The notes under the pieces were generated by a model. It was not told where the DNA came from and searched no databases. It worked only from the letters and a program-made list of their open reading frames with translations. DNA of 64,000 nt from Olivibacter oleidegradans (GTDB lineage: Bacteria; Bacteroidota; Bacteroidia; Sphingobacteriales; Sphingobacteriaceae): the NCBI RefSeq assembly GCF_042432805.1, contig NZ_JBHLWO010000001.1, positions 1,612,001 to 1,676,000 of the forward strand, in the 5' to 3' direction. This document shows positions 18,287-27,123 of the stretch, one piece after another; the stretch's first letter is position 1; the number at the start of each line of letters is the position of its first letter. Both the position numbers and the translations under genes were made by a program.

Positions 18287-21200
18287 ATGATTAAAAAAAA
18301 TCGCATCAAGCTGAAAGGCTTCTGGGCGATACTTGCTCTCTTTTTGCTGTCAGGTACGCCTCTCTATTCGCAACAACAACTGATTAAAATTACAGGACAA
18401 GTGGTTGATGAAAGCGGTGAAGCCCTTGTAGGTGTTTCCGTTCGGGTTAAAGACCAGCGTACAGGCACCGTAACGGATACAGATGGAAACTATAGGCTTC
18501 AAGCTTCGCCATCCTCCACGCTGATTTTCTCTTATATCGGCTATATCAACCAAGAAGTGGCAGTAAATCCGTCCGGCATAATGAATATAACGATGGCGGG
18601 CGAGCAGCAACTTAATGAAGTGGTGGTGGTGGGCTATGGCAGCATGAAGAAGAAAGACGTGACGGGCGGTCTTTCAGTGGTTGGCAAGGAACAATTGGAA
18701 ATGGTTTCTACCAACAATTTAATGGACCGATTGGTGGGGCAGGTAGCCGGGTTTAGCATTACCACCACCAATGCTGCACCGGGGCAAGACCAAACGCTGC
18801 TCATCCGCGGAGAGAATTCACTATCAGCAAGTAATTCGCCTTTAATTGTACTGGATGGAATTCCCTATAGTGGCTCCTTAACGGATCTCGATCCCAATAA
18901 CATTGAAAACCTGACGGTATTAAAGGATGCCTCGGCGGTGGCAATTTATGGGTCGAGGGGCTCTAATGGAGTTATACTGATTCAGACTAAAAGAGGTATG
19001 GAAGGAAAGCCGCAAGTGGCTTACCGAGCGCAGCTTGGAATGGCCGAACCGATGCAACGGATTGACGTGATGGGGCCGGAGGAATACATCAAACTGCAAC
19101 AGGATATCGGTCGTTTAAGAGAGGGTTATACCGGCGAGCTGCTCGATCCGGTGAGCGGAAATATCATCAGTCTTACGGAGCGGGAGAACTACATCAAAGG
19201 CATTACTCACGATTGGCAGGATTACATTTTCCGGAAGGCACTGACCACTGATCACCAGCTCAGCATATCGGGTGGAACAGAAAAAACGAAGTACATGGCC
19301 GCGGCAGCTTACCTGAGTCAGGAAGGTGTAGTTTATAATTCAAAACTTACGCGCTATAACCTCTCTACAAATATCGACCAAACGTTCAACGATTGGTTGA
19401 CAACCGGCATAGGTGTTCAGTTTGTACAAAGAGAGGATGGTGGTGTTACGCCGAATATCGAACATGCTATCAAGCAGAGCCCTTACGGAAAATACAAAGA
19501 TGACGCGGGTAATTATGTGTACGAGCCGATGGAGTATTCACTGATCACCAACCCCATGCTCAACGTAAATGCGGATCAAGACCGAACGAATCGGAATTTT
19601 TTCCTCAGTGCCTATGCGAATATTCGTTTACCGATAGAGGGTTTGTCATTCCGTTCCAATTACGGATACAATTACCGAAGCAATTTTACAGGCACCTATT
19701 ATGGACGTAATACCTTTATCGGGAGGGAGCAAGCGGGACAAGTGGGTGGAAGCGCCCGTATTAGCAATGGGCATACAACCAATTATACTTGGGAGAATCT
19801 GCTCAAATATGAACGCGAAATCAATAATCATCGTTTTGACGCAACCGCGCTGTTTAGTATACAGGAGAATAAAAGCATCAGCGCTGCCCAGAGTGGGGAT
19901 GGATTCGTGACTGACAATACGAGCTATTATATGATGAATACCGCCGAACGCAATATAACCATGTCGTCCGGGTTGTCTGAAACAGCAATGTTGTCGTATA
20001 TGTTCCGACTGAATTACGCCTATAAAGGTAAATATATGGCCACCTTAACGGGCCGCTCCGATGGTGCCTCGGTCTTCGGCGTGAATAATAAATACGCTTT
20101 TTTTCCTTCTGCTGCCCTGGCATGGCATATGGGCGAAGAGCATTTCATAAAGGACAATCTTGATTGGGTGAGCATGTTAAAATTGCGGGCTTCTTATGGA
20201 GCTAATGGGAATCAGGCAATCACGGCTTATCGAACGCTGGATCGCCTTTATTCGAACGTGAAATACATCTGGGGCGATGGTGGTACGGCGGTGAATACGG
20301 CGTATCTGGCGGGTGATGGGATTGGTAACCCGAACCTGAAATGGGAAACGACTTATACGGCTAATATCGGTCTGGATTTTCAGTTATTTAACAATCGCCT
20401 AGGGGGCACTATTAACCTCTACCGATCTAAAACCAAAGACTTGCTGATGATGCGGACGGTGCCAATTATGAATGGTTATAACCGAATCTGGGACAATGTA
20501 GGGGAAACCCGCAATAAAGGAATTGAAATAGCTTTGAACTCGGTGAATATCGAAAAAAAAGATTTTCAATGGAGTTCTAATGTTAATTTTTCGCTAAACC
20601 GCGATAAAATCGTTGAACTACGGGGCGACCATTTAGATGATATTGCCAATAACTGGTTTATCGATAAACCTTTACGGGTTTTTTATGATTACAACATGGT
20701 GGGAATCTGGCAAGCAGGTGATACGTATTCTTTCACCGACGCGAACGGAAAGGAGCGCGAAATCCAGACGGGTGCGGAGCCGGGATCTGCCAGGTTGGAG
20801 GACGTAGATGGTAATGGATACATTGACGCGAATGATCGGAAAATTATCGGATCCAAAATGCCAAGCTTCACCGGTTCAATAGGTAATCGGATAAACTACA
20901 AGAATTTTTACTTTTCATGTCTGATAAACGGTGTGTTTGGTGTTTGGCGCGATGATAACCTGGCTAATTTTGGCTCGTGGACTTTTGGAATAACCAATTA
21001 TGTACATGGTGCCAATTATTGGACACCTGAAAACCCAACAGCCGGCATCGTTTCTCCGGGCTATACCAATAGCTTTGGGCATGGCTATTATAAAAAGGTT
21101 TCCTATGTAGAGATTAAGAACATGACGTTCGGTTACCGGATCGGGCAAAAAACCGCTCGTAAGGTGGGCTTAAACGCCATTGATGTGAATGTGAGTGTCA

Positions 21201-21313
21201 ATAACCTACATACCTTCTCGAATATCAGACAGGTGCTCAATTACGATAACAGTTGGATGGCCTCTTTTCCGATGGCTCGGTCGTATATGCTCGGACTGAA
21301 TTTAACTTTCTAA
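18287..21313 (+). CDS. SusC/RagA TonB-linked outer membrane transporter
   Basis: 1008 residues. A signal peptide (GFWAILALFLLSGTPLYSQ) leads directly into a carboxypeptidase-regulatory-like domain (about 35-110, TGQVVDESGEALVGVSVRVKD), the plug from NEVVVVGYGSMKKKDVTGG, and the barrel ending in Phe. It lacks the STN domain, consistent with control by the adjacent hybrid sensor rather than by sigma/FecR. It pairs with the SusD 26 bp downstream. Confidence 0.95.
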   Translation: MIKKNRIKLKGFWAILALFLLSGTPLYSQQQLIKITGQVVDESGEALVGVSVRVKDQRTGTVTDTDGNYRLQASPSSTLIFSYIGYINQEVAVNPSGIMNITMAGEQQLNEVVVVGYGSMKKKDVTGGLSVVGKEQLEMVSTNNLMDRLVGQVAGFSITTTNAAPGQDQTLLIRGENSLSASNSPLIVLDGIPYSGSLTDLDPNNIENLTVLKDASAVAIYGSRGSNGVILIQTKRGMEGKPQVAYRAQLGMAEPMQRIDVMGPEEYIKLQQDIGRLREGYTGELLDPVSGNIISLTERENYIKGITHDWQDYIFRKALTTDHQLSISGGTEKTKYMAAAAYLSQEGVVYNSKLTRYNLSTNIDQTFNDWLTTGIGVQFVQREDGGVTPNIEHAIKQSPYGKYKDDAGNYVYEPMEYSLITNPMLNVNADQDRTNRNFFLSAYANIRLPIEGLSFRSNYGYNYRSNFTGTYYGRNTFIGREQAGQVGGSARISNGHTTNYTWENLLKYEREINNHRFDATALFSIQENKSISAAQSGDGFVTDNTSYYMMNTAERNITMSSGLSETAMLSYMFRLNYAYKGKYMATLTGRSDGASVFGVNNKYAFFPSAALAWHMGEEHFIKDNLDWVSMLKLRASYGANGNQAITAYRTLDRLYSNVKYIWGDGGTAVNTAYLAGDGIGNPNLKWETTYTANIGLDFQLFNNRLGGTINLYRSKTKDLLMMRTVPIMNGYNRIWDNVGETRNKGIEIALNSVNIEKKDFQWSSNVNFSLNRDKIVELRGDHLDDIANNWFIDKPLRVFYDYNMVGIWQAGDTYSFTDANGKEREIQTGAEPGSARLEDVDGNGYIDANDRKIIGSKMPSFTGSIGNRINYKNFYFSCLINGVFGVWRDDNLANFGSWTFGITNYVHGANYWTPENPTAGIVSPGYTNSFGHGYYKKVSYVEIKNMTFGYRIGQKTARKVGLNAIDVNVSVNNLHTFSNIRQVLNYDNSWMASFPMARSYMLGLNLTF

Positions 21314-21338
21314 TCAATAGGAATACGGAATTAAACAT

Positions 21339-22991
21339 ATGCAAATGAAGACTTTTATAAAAATAAGCTTAGCTTTTATAACACTCATTTCCCTGAATGG
21401 GTGTAAAGATTTTCTTGAAGAAGACTTGAAGACAGAGCTGGCACCTACTAACACCTTTACCGGTACGTATGGCTTTGAGGTGGGCAGTGCGGGACTATAT
21501 GCATTGACCCGTTCGGAGTATAATACCTATGGAGAAGGGGGCGCTTATATCCACAATGGTGCTTGTCCGTATGAAGCCTTGCAGGCGGCAACGGATATTG
21601 TGGATGTCATCAACAGCGACGCTTCGTTGATGCCTTTTGCTAACCTGACCTTGACGCCCTCCCAGCAGTTTGTAACAACCTATTGGAATTGGGCTTATCA
21701 CCTGATCTCTTCGGCAAATGAAATACTGGTATATGCGGATCAAAACACAAACTGGGATGCGCCGACGGATAAAGCACGTTTTCAGGCTGAGGCCCGATTC
21801 TTTCGCGCTTACGCTTACCGTACGCTGGTGTACCTCTATGGAGATGTACCGTATGTAGAAACTATTTTATATGATTTTCAGCTGAATTTTACCCGGACAC
21901 CCAAAGCTGAAGTGCTGGAGCATATTGTGGCTGACCTGCAATTTGCAGCGGAACATCTTCCGGAAAATCCGGATCAGGTTAAAGATGGTAAATTGACGAA
22001 ATGGGCGGCTTATCACTTATTGAGTGAAATGTACCTATTACAGGGCGAATACCAACTGGCTGAACAAGCTGCCTTAGCCGTTATTAATAGCGGACGCTAT
22101 GAGTTGATGAAAAATCGTTTCGGAGCCAAACAAAATACGGCCGGGGATGTATTTAGCGACCTGTTTATCGAAAATAATCAAAATAGGCAATCAAGTGGCA
22201 ACCGGGAAAGCATCTGGGTATTGCAGTTTGAATTTAACACGGTAGGTGGGGGCACCAACTCGGATGATTGGACACGCAGGGCGTGGAATCCCAAGTATCA
22301 GGATGTGTTAGGTTTTGTGCTGGCCGACACCTTAGGTGGACGTGGCCTGGCGCAAATCGTTCCGATGAAATGGTGGGTAGGCACTCAAGGAACCAATGCT
22401 ACAGGTAATGTTGCCGGTATTTTTGATGCAACAGACATACGCAACTCGAACTATAATATTAAACGCAATTGGTATTATAACAACGTAAATGAGGCCTCCT
22501 TGTACGGTAAAAAAGCGACTATCACGGAACAAACCTGGTTCACAACCAAGTCCTTATTCCCTGCGGTAACGAAGTTTTTCTATGGCCGGGCTGAGAACCT
22601 AAGCCTCACCGGCAGTTATAAAGACCGCATGAAATTTCGTTTAGCGGAAACCTACTTGTTGCTTGCAGAAGCTTACCTAGGGCAAAATAACCCGGCCAAA
22701 GCAGCCGAGGCGGTCAATGTAATACGGGCACGTGCGGGGGCGTCTTTAATCGACGCCGGTGCGATGACGATGGACTTTCTGTTGGATGAGCGTATCCGGG
22801 AATTAGTAGGAGAGGAAAGTAGACGATTTACCTTGGTGCGTACCAAGAAGCTGGTTGACCGCGTAAGGATGTACAACAATGCCATCAAAGGTAAAATACA
22901 GGATTATCATGCGCTGTGGCCGATACCACAGGTGATTATCGATGCGAACCGTGATGCTGAATTCCCACAGAATCCCGGATATGGCCAATAG
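21339..22991 (+). CDS. SusD/RagB family outer membrane lipoprotein
   Basis: 550 residues. ATG at 21339 or 21345 (MQMKTF). The lipobox is LNGC near residue 22, followed by KDFLEEDLKTELAPTNTF. The SusD helical core contains ARFFRAYAYRTLVYLYGDVPYVE (about 150-172), and the end DYHALWPIPQVIIDANRDAEFPQNPGYGQ is typical. It is the glycan-binding partner of the SusC upstream, in the operon that ends with the DUF4832 lipoprotein. Confidence 0.95.
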   Translation: MQMKTFIKISLAFITLISLNGCKDFLEEDLKTELAPTNTFTGTYGFEVGSAGLYALTRSEYNTYGEGGAYIHNGACPYEALQAATDIVDVINSDASLMPFANLTLTPSQQFVTTYWNWAYHLISSANEILVYADQNTNWDAPTDKARFQAEARFFRAYAYRTLVYLYGDVPYVETILYDFQLNFTRTPKAEVLEHIVADLQFAAEHLPENPDQVKDGKLTKWAAYHLLSEMYLLQGEYQLAEQAALAVINSGRYELMKNRFGAKQNTAGDVFSDLFIENNQNRQSSGNRESIWVLQFEFNTVGGGTNSDDWTRRAWNPKYQDVLGFVLADTLGGRGLAQIVPMKWWVGTQGTNATGNVAGIFDATDIRNSNYNIKRNWYYNNVNEASLYGKKATITEQTWFTTKSLFPAVTKFFYGRAENLSLTGSYKDRMKFRLAETYLLLAEAYLGQNNPAKAAEAVNVIRARAGASLIDAGAMTMDFLLDERIRELVGEESRRFTLVRTKKLVDRVRMYNNAIKGKIQDYHALWPIPQVIIDANRDAEFPQNPGYGQ

Positions 22992-23080
22992 ACGCGGATA
23001 GCGAATGATACACACTTATGACGATTCGTAAATATGCTATTTCCATAAATCAATTTAATATAAATCTTTAAGTAAAAATT

Positions 23081-24652
23081 ATGACAAAATTAGATGGTAA
23101 GACGGTCATCAAATCTGCGTTGATGCTGATTCTCGGTTTTCAGTCATTTGGCTGCTCGAAAGAAATTACTAATTATGCAACAAGCGATCATGGAGACAAT
23201 ACGCTTGTACAACCTAGCTATAACGACAGTTCGGTGTTGCGCAATCCCTTAAATGGTTGGGTGATGTACGCGGCGCGTACCGCCGATGAATCGTATTGGG
23301 ATACGGAATTTTATGTACCGGACTTAGGTAAAAAAGTAAAGGCCATCGACTACGCCTCGGCCTGTTATGTCCGTACCAGCTGGGCATCCCTGAACCCGAG
23401 CGACGGAGTTTATGCCTGGAATGATTCTACTTCCAGAATTGCAAAATTAATCAAAGGAGCGGAAAAGCGGGGTGTGCCCATCGCTTTCCGTATTGTAGTA
23501 GATGGACGTGATCAGGGCGCCAATACACCACAGTTTGTCTTCGACGCCGGTGCGAAATATTATTTAGAGAACGCACGATTTCCTGATCGGAAAACCCCCA
23601 TACCTCAGGATCCTGTTTTCCAACGATATTATGCCAAGTTTATCGAAGCTTTAGCCACCGAATTTAACGATCCGGATCGTACGGCATTTATTGATGCTTA
23701 TGGTTTAGGCAAATGGGGAGAGGCGCATAATGTGATCTATGAAGATCCTGCGACTTCTACGGGTGAAAATACAGAAAGACTTAAAGAGGAGGTTTTTAAT
23801 TGGGTGACCGACTTGTACGCGCGAACCTTTACCAAGGTTCCCTTGGTGATTAATTACCACCGATTGGTTGGGCATCCGGCGAGTTGGGGAGCCCCCAATG
23901 CGAATAGCGACAAATTATTAGCGAGTGCGATTAACAAAGGATACAGCTTGCGGCACGATGCTTTCGGTATGACTGATTATTATCAAAGCTGGGAAAAGCA
24001 GTTTGCTAAAACATGGAATTATAAACGACCAATTATTATGGAGGGCGGTTGGATTACCACGGGCACACACCGCTATTGGATTGACCCAAGTGGTAAATAC
24101 CGCGAGGGGCATCCCGAAGATGTAAGACAGGGAGAGTTTGACGCATCGGCCGAAGCACATGTCAACATGATGGATTTTCGTGTTGGTGGGGAAACCGCTT
24201 CCTGGTTTGAGAAAGCCTTCACATTGGTCCGGCGTTTTGTGTCTGAAGGTGGTTACCGATTATATCCCGATGAGCTATACCTACCTGAAAATGTCAATCG
24301 TGGAGCGGAGGTAACTATTAGCCATCGTTGGAAAAATATGGGCTGGGGTTATTTTCCCAATAATATCCCGCAATGGAACTACAAGTATAAGGTTGCTTTT
24401 GCACTTTTGGACGGGAATAACCAGGTGAAAAAGGTGTTTGTAGATACCAACAGCGAACCTTCCAATTGGTTAATCGGAAATCCGGTGTCTTATGATTTCA
24501 AACCAACGGTAGATTTGCCCGCCGGCACTTATGCCTGGGCTGTAGCGATAGTGGATACGTCCAAAGGGAATAAACCGGCCATAGAGCTTCCGGTTGACGA
24601 TGAGGTGACAACGGAGGGATGGTTAAAGTTACTGGATGTACGGGTGAATTAG
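23081..24652 (+). CDS. DUF4832 lipoprotein, glycosidase-like
   Basis: 523 residues. Signal peptide with lipobox SFGC near residue 25. The first about 380 residues look like a TIM-barrel glycosidase: RTSWASLNPSDGVYAWND is the usual GH42/cellulase-type strand, YGLGKWGEAHN offers a possible acid/base Glu, and RPIIMEGGW a possible nucleophile Glu. A C-terminal beta-sandwich (ELYLPENVNRGAEVTISHRWKN onward) corresponds to DUF4832. It ends the operon with SusC and SusD, so it is probably a surface glycosidase acting on the imported glycan. Activity is not known for the family, and the catalytic residues are inferred. Confidence 0.75.
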   Translation: MTKLDGKTVIKSALMLILGFQSFGCSKEITNYATSDHGDNTLVQPSYNDSSVLRNPLNGWVMYAARTADESYWDTEFYVPDLGKKVKAIDYASACYVRTSWASLNPSDGVYAWNDSTSRIAKLIKGAEKRGVPIAFRIVVDGRDQGANTPQFVFDAGAKYYLENARFPDRKTPIPQDPVFQRYYAKFIEALATEFNDPDRTAFIDAYGLGKWGEAHNVIYEDPATSTGENTERLKEEVFNWVTDLYARTFTKVPLVINYHRLVGHPASWGAPNANSDKLLASAINKGYSLRHDAFGMTDYYQSWEKQFAKTWNYKRPIIMEGGWITTGTHRYWIDPSGKYREGHPEDVRQGEFDASAEAHVNMMDFRVGGETASWFEKAFTLVRRFVSEGGYRLYPDELYLPENVNRGAEVTISHRWKNMGWGYFPNNIPQWNYKYKVAFALLDGNNQVKKVFVDTNSEPSNWLIGNPVSYDFKPTVDLPAGTYAWAVAIVDTSKGNKPAIELPVDDEVTTEGWLKLLDVRVN

Positions 24653-24656
24653 CCAA

Positions 24657-24696
24657 TTAACCAATTAGCCAATTGGTTAATTGGCTAATTGGTTAA
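24657..24696. terminator. 18-bp perfect hairpin after the DUF4832 gene
   Basis: Arms 24657-24674 and 24679-24696 are perfectly complementary (TTAACCAATTAGCCAATT and its complement) around a GGTT loop, 4 bp after the stop codon. The arms are made of AGCCAATT/AACCAATT octamers. No U-tract follows, so it may stabilise the 3' end or block read-through rather than act as a classic terminator. Confidence 0.6.
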
Positions 24697-24712
24697 CGGC
24701 TACCGTTAATCC

Positions 24713-24895
24713 GTTAAGTTGTTAAATCGTTGAGACGTTGAGTTGTTAAGTAGTTGAAACGTTAAGTAGGTTTTTTTCTATGAGCGTTTCTTCTCAAAAC
24801 CCACAACCGGCAACTCATAACCAATAACCAACAACTAACAACCGGTAACTAATAACCAACAACTAACAACCGGTAACTAAAAACCAACAACTAAT
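24713..24895. repeat. Converging octamer and heptamer arrays
   Basis: Seven octamers in register (24713-24768; GTTAAGTT, GTTAAATC, GTTGAGAC and so on) follow the plus-strand gene. Fourteen heptamers in register (24798-24895; AACCAAC, AACTAAC, AACCGGT, AACTAAT and variants) with a 28-bp higher-order period lie against the minus-strand gene. The last heptamer contains that gene's stop codon (24891-24893). A short T-run lies between the two arrays. Confidence 0.9.
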
Positions 24896-25805
24896 TTCCG
24901 GTAGCCACAATAGCCCATCCATTGGCAACTGCCCGCGGCGTTCCGTCCGATGGGCGGTTTCTGATCTCGTATGATGTACTTGATGGATTGTTTATGAGAA
25001 AGGTGGACGAACCGCCACCATCGAGGTTGATCGACTCCTTGACGCCTAAGGCATGCATGAGCTTGCCTAGATCGGTGAAATTGATGCCGTAAGAATAGTC
25101 GTATTTCCTTCCGTCTACCACCATAAAGTATAACTTATTGTCTGCCGTAAATCCTACAGCGGTACGAGGTTCTACGGAAGCGTCGGTGTGGCTTACCGGT
25201 TCACCGTCTTTTACTACGCGTTGATGACCACCAAGTGCATGGAAGATCTCGGCTTTTTGTGCTTTATAATCGCTGTCATCCCCCAGCATTAATTGACCTG
25301 ATTTGCTGACACCGAAAAAGGTCCAGCCCGCCGGGATGGTGCTACGAATGGCTTGCCCCGATAAGTATACAATGCCACGCGGCTCGCCTGTTGTGGCGTT
25401 GAAGAAGTCGGCATTGGAAGCAAAAAGCACCTTGGATGTCGAATCTACATGTTTTACCATTTCTGGAACGGATTGACGGCCATAGGCGGTTGCGCCGTTG
25501 GGTGTTAAGGGATGTAATTGAATAGTGGACTGATTCATGTCGGCCTCTACTATAAATATCCGCATGGTATGGCCGTTTATATCTTGGTAGTGAATGTCCG
25601 TCTCCTGCACGCCCGGGTATAATTCTAAGGTCGTATCGCTATATACGCGATGAATCAGCGTGCTGTTTTCTTGCAGGCGAAGGGTCAGTTCGCTTCGTGT
25701 GTGATCCAACACCCGGATGGTGCCCTTTTCGTCTTTTTCGCAACTTGCGAGGGAGCTAAGGGCGAGAATAAACCATAGTGCCTGTTGCTTTATGTTCAAT
25801 TTCAT
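24891..25805 (-). CDS. Phosphodiester glycosidase (NAGPA domain) lipoprotein
   Basis: 304 residues. Signal peptide with lipobox LASC near residue 22. The NAGPA (uncovering-enzyme) domain covers about 80-300, with the family hallmarks NADFFNATTGEPRGIV, EPRTAVGFTADNKLYFMVVDGR and INLDGGGSSTFLINN. In mammals this domain removes GlcNAc from GlcNAc-1-phospho-mannose; bacterial homologues are predicted to cut sugar phosphodiesters. It ends the minus-strand operon, 19 bp after the SusD gene, and a second copy lies nearer the sigma gene. Its stop codon lies inside a heptamer array. Confidence 0.85.
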   Translation of the reverse strand: MKLNIKQQALWFILALSSLASCEKDEKGTIRVLDHTRSELTLRLQENSTLIHRVYSDTTLELYPGVQETDIHYQDINGHTMRIFIVEADMNQSTIQLHPLTPNGATAYGRQSVPEMVKHVDSTSKVLFASNADFFNATTGEPRGIVYLSGQAIRSTIPAGWTFFGVSKSGQLMLGDDSDYKAQKAEIFHALGGHQRVVKDGEPVSHTDASVEPRTAVGFTADNKLYFMVVDGRKYDYSYGINFTDLGKLMHALGVKESINLDGGGSSTFLINNPSSTSYEIRNRPSDGTPRAVANGWAIVATGN

Positions 25806-25824
25806 GTTTGATGCTGTTAATGGG

Positions 25825-27123
25825 TTAGTAACCTTCGTTCTGTGTGAGATTCGGATTCACCTCACGCTCGTAATCGGGTATCGGAAATTTGGTTCGATAA
25901 TCTTCAATACCCAACACCTCCACGGCTTTACCCGTGCGGACCAAATCGAACCAACGAAAACCTTCTGCGAGTAGCTCCCGTCGCCGCTCGAGGGCTACGG
26001 CTGCTTGGTATTCGGCCTCGTTGGAAGGATTGATGGCCGAGAGGTTTCTTGCGGCTCTCAATGCGTTTAACTGCGGCAGTCCTGCCAAACCTTTCCCCTC
26101 GGCTGCAATTAAATACATTTCGCCTAGGCGGATAACCGGAATGGGGTCGGTTCCTGTTTGGCCGCTGGGGTATTTATTGATTACATTCAGTGAACTCACC
26201 GTTGCGATGCTCATGTCTTTGCGGTTGTCGCCCTCCTCAAATAGGTTCATCACTTCATCGGTTGGTTTATAAACGTATGAGCCGCTTACGTCATGCGCAT
26301 AAGTATAAAATAAAGTGCTTAGGGTAATGCTCGATTCTTCGGTTAGATTTTTAAAGGAGAATATTTCTTCGGTGTTTTCCGTATGCCTGAATATTTTGTC
26401 GAACCGATCCAATGAAAAGCTCCCGGAGGCAATCAACTCTTCTGCCACTTGGGCCGCTTCTGCCAGTTTGTTTTGTCCGAGCAGGACGCGAGCTAGCAAA
26501 GCCTTTGCTGCTTGCTGCGATACGTAGTAATAGTCACCTTCGAAAGCCGGTGCTTTTTCCAGGGCTATCGCTAAGTCGGCCTCGATCTGGCTCCACACAG
26601 CGCTCGAAGGATCGCGCGATACGCGTTCAGTGGTGTTTTCCAAGATCAAGGGCACGTCGCCCCATCGGCTTACCAAATTATAATAGATATAAGCACGGAA
26701 GAAGTGGGCGGTACCTTCAATCCGCGTGCGTTTGTCAGATTGCGGCAAACCGGCCATGATATGGAGGACGTTGTTGACCTGGTACAGCGATTGGTATAGG
26801 CCACTCCAGTTGTTGTTGACCAAATTATAGTCGGTACGCAGGATGTTACGGATAAAAGCGAGCTCGCTTCCGCCCGAAGCATTAATCAGGTTGCCGCCTA
26901 CTAAATCGAACATAATGTAGGATTCTCTTCCTTGATTGTTTTGCACGGCATTATACATACCGTTTAACAAGGCATCCATGTCGCGCTCGTTTACCGTTTC
27001 AGGTGCTACTGAAGTTTGCGGATAGAAGTCGAGTTTTGTACAGGAAGAGAAGGATACCAGCATCAAGACTGCCAGGATGTTGGTAATTGCTGTTGTTTTA
27101 TACATGCTTAATTTTTTCTTCAT
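25825..27123 (-). CDS. SusD/RagB family outer membrane lipoprotein
   Basis: 432 residues, short for the family. Lipobox FSSC near residue 28, followed by TKLDFYPQTSVAPETVNERDMDALLNGMYN. The helix segment HFFRAYIYYNLVSRWGDVPLI (about 138-158) and the end YRTKFPIPDYEREVNPNLTQNEGY are typical. Its ATG overlaps the SusC stop by one base (TAATG), so the two are translationally coupled. Confidence 0.94.
   Translation of the reverse strand: MKKKLSMYKTTAITNILAVLMLVSFSSCTKLDFYPQTSVAPETVNERDMDALLNGMYNAVQNNQGRESYIMFDLVGGNLINASGGSELAFIRNILRTDYNLVNNNWSGLYQSLYQVNNVLHIMAGLPQSDKRTRIEGTAHFFRAYIYYNLVSRWGDVPLILENTTERVSRDPSSAVWSQIEADLAIALEKAPAFEGDYYYVSQQAAKALLARVLLGQNKLAEAAQVAEELIASGSFSLDRFDKIFRHTENTEEIFSFKNLTEESSITLSTLFYTYAHDVSGSYVYKPTDEVMNLFEEGDNRKDMSIATVSSLNVINKYPSGQTGTDPIPVIRLGEMYLIAAEGKGLAGLPQLNALRAARNLSAINPSNEAEYQAAVALERRRELLAEGFRWFDLVRTGKAVEVLGIEDYRTKFPIPDYEREVNPNLTQNEGY

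Noticed and set aside
24798..24895. CRISPR-like or iteron origin array
   Set aside because: Heptamers are contiguous without spacers, and there is no replication initiator gene or DnaA-box cluster nearby.
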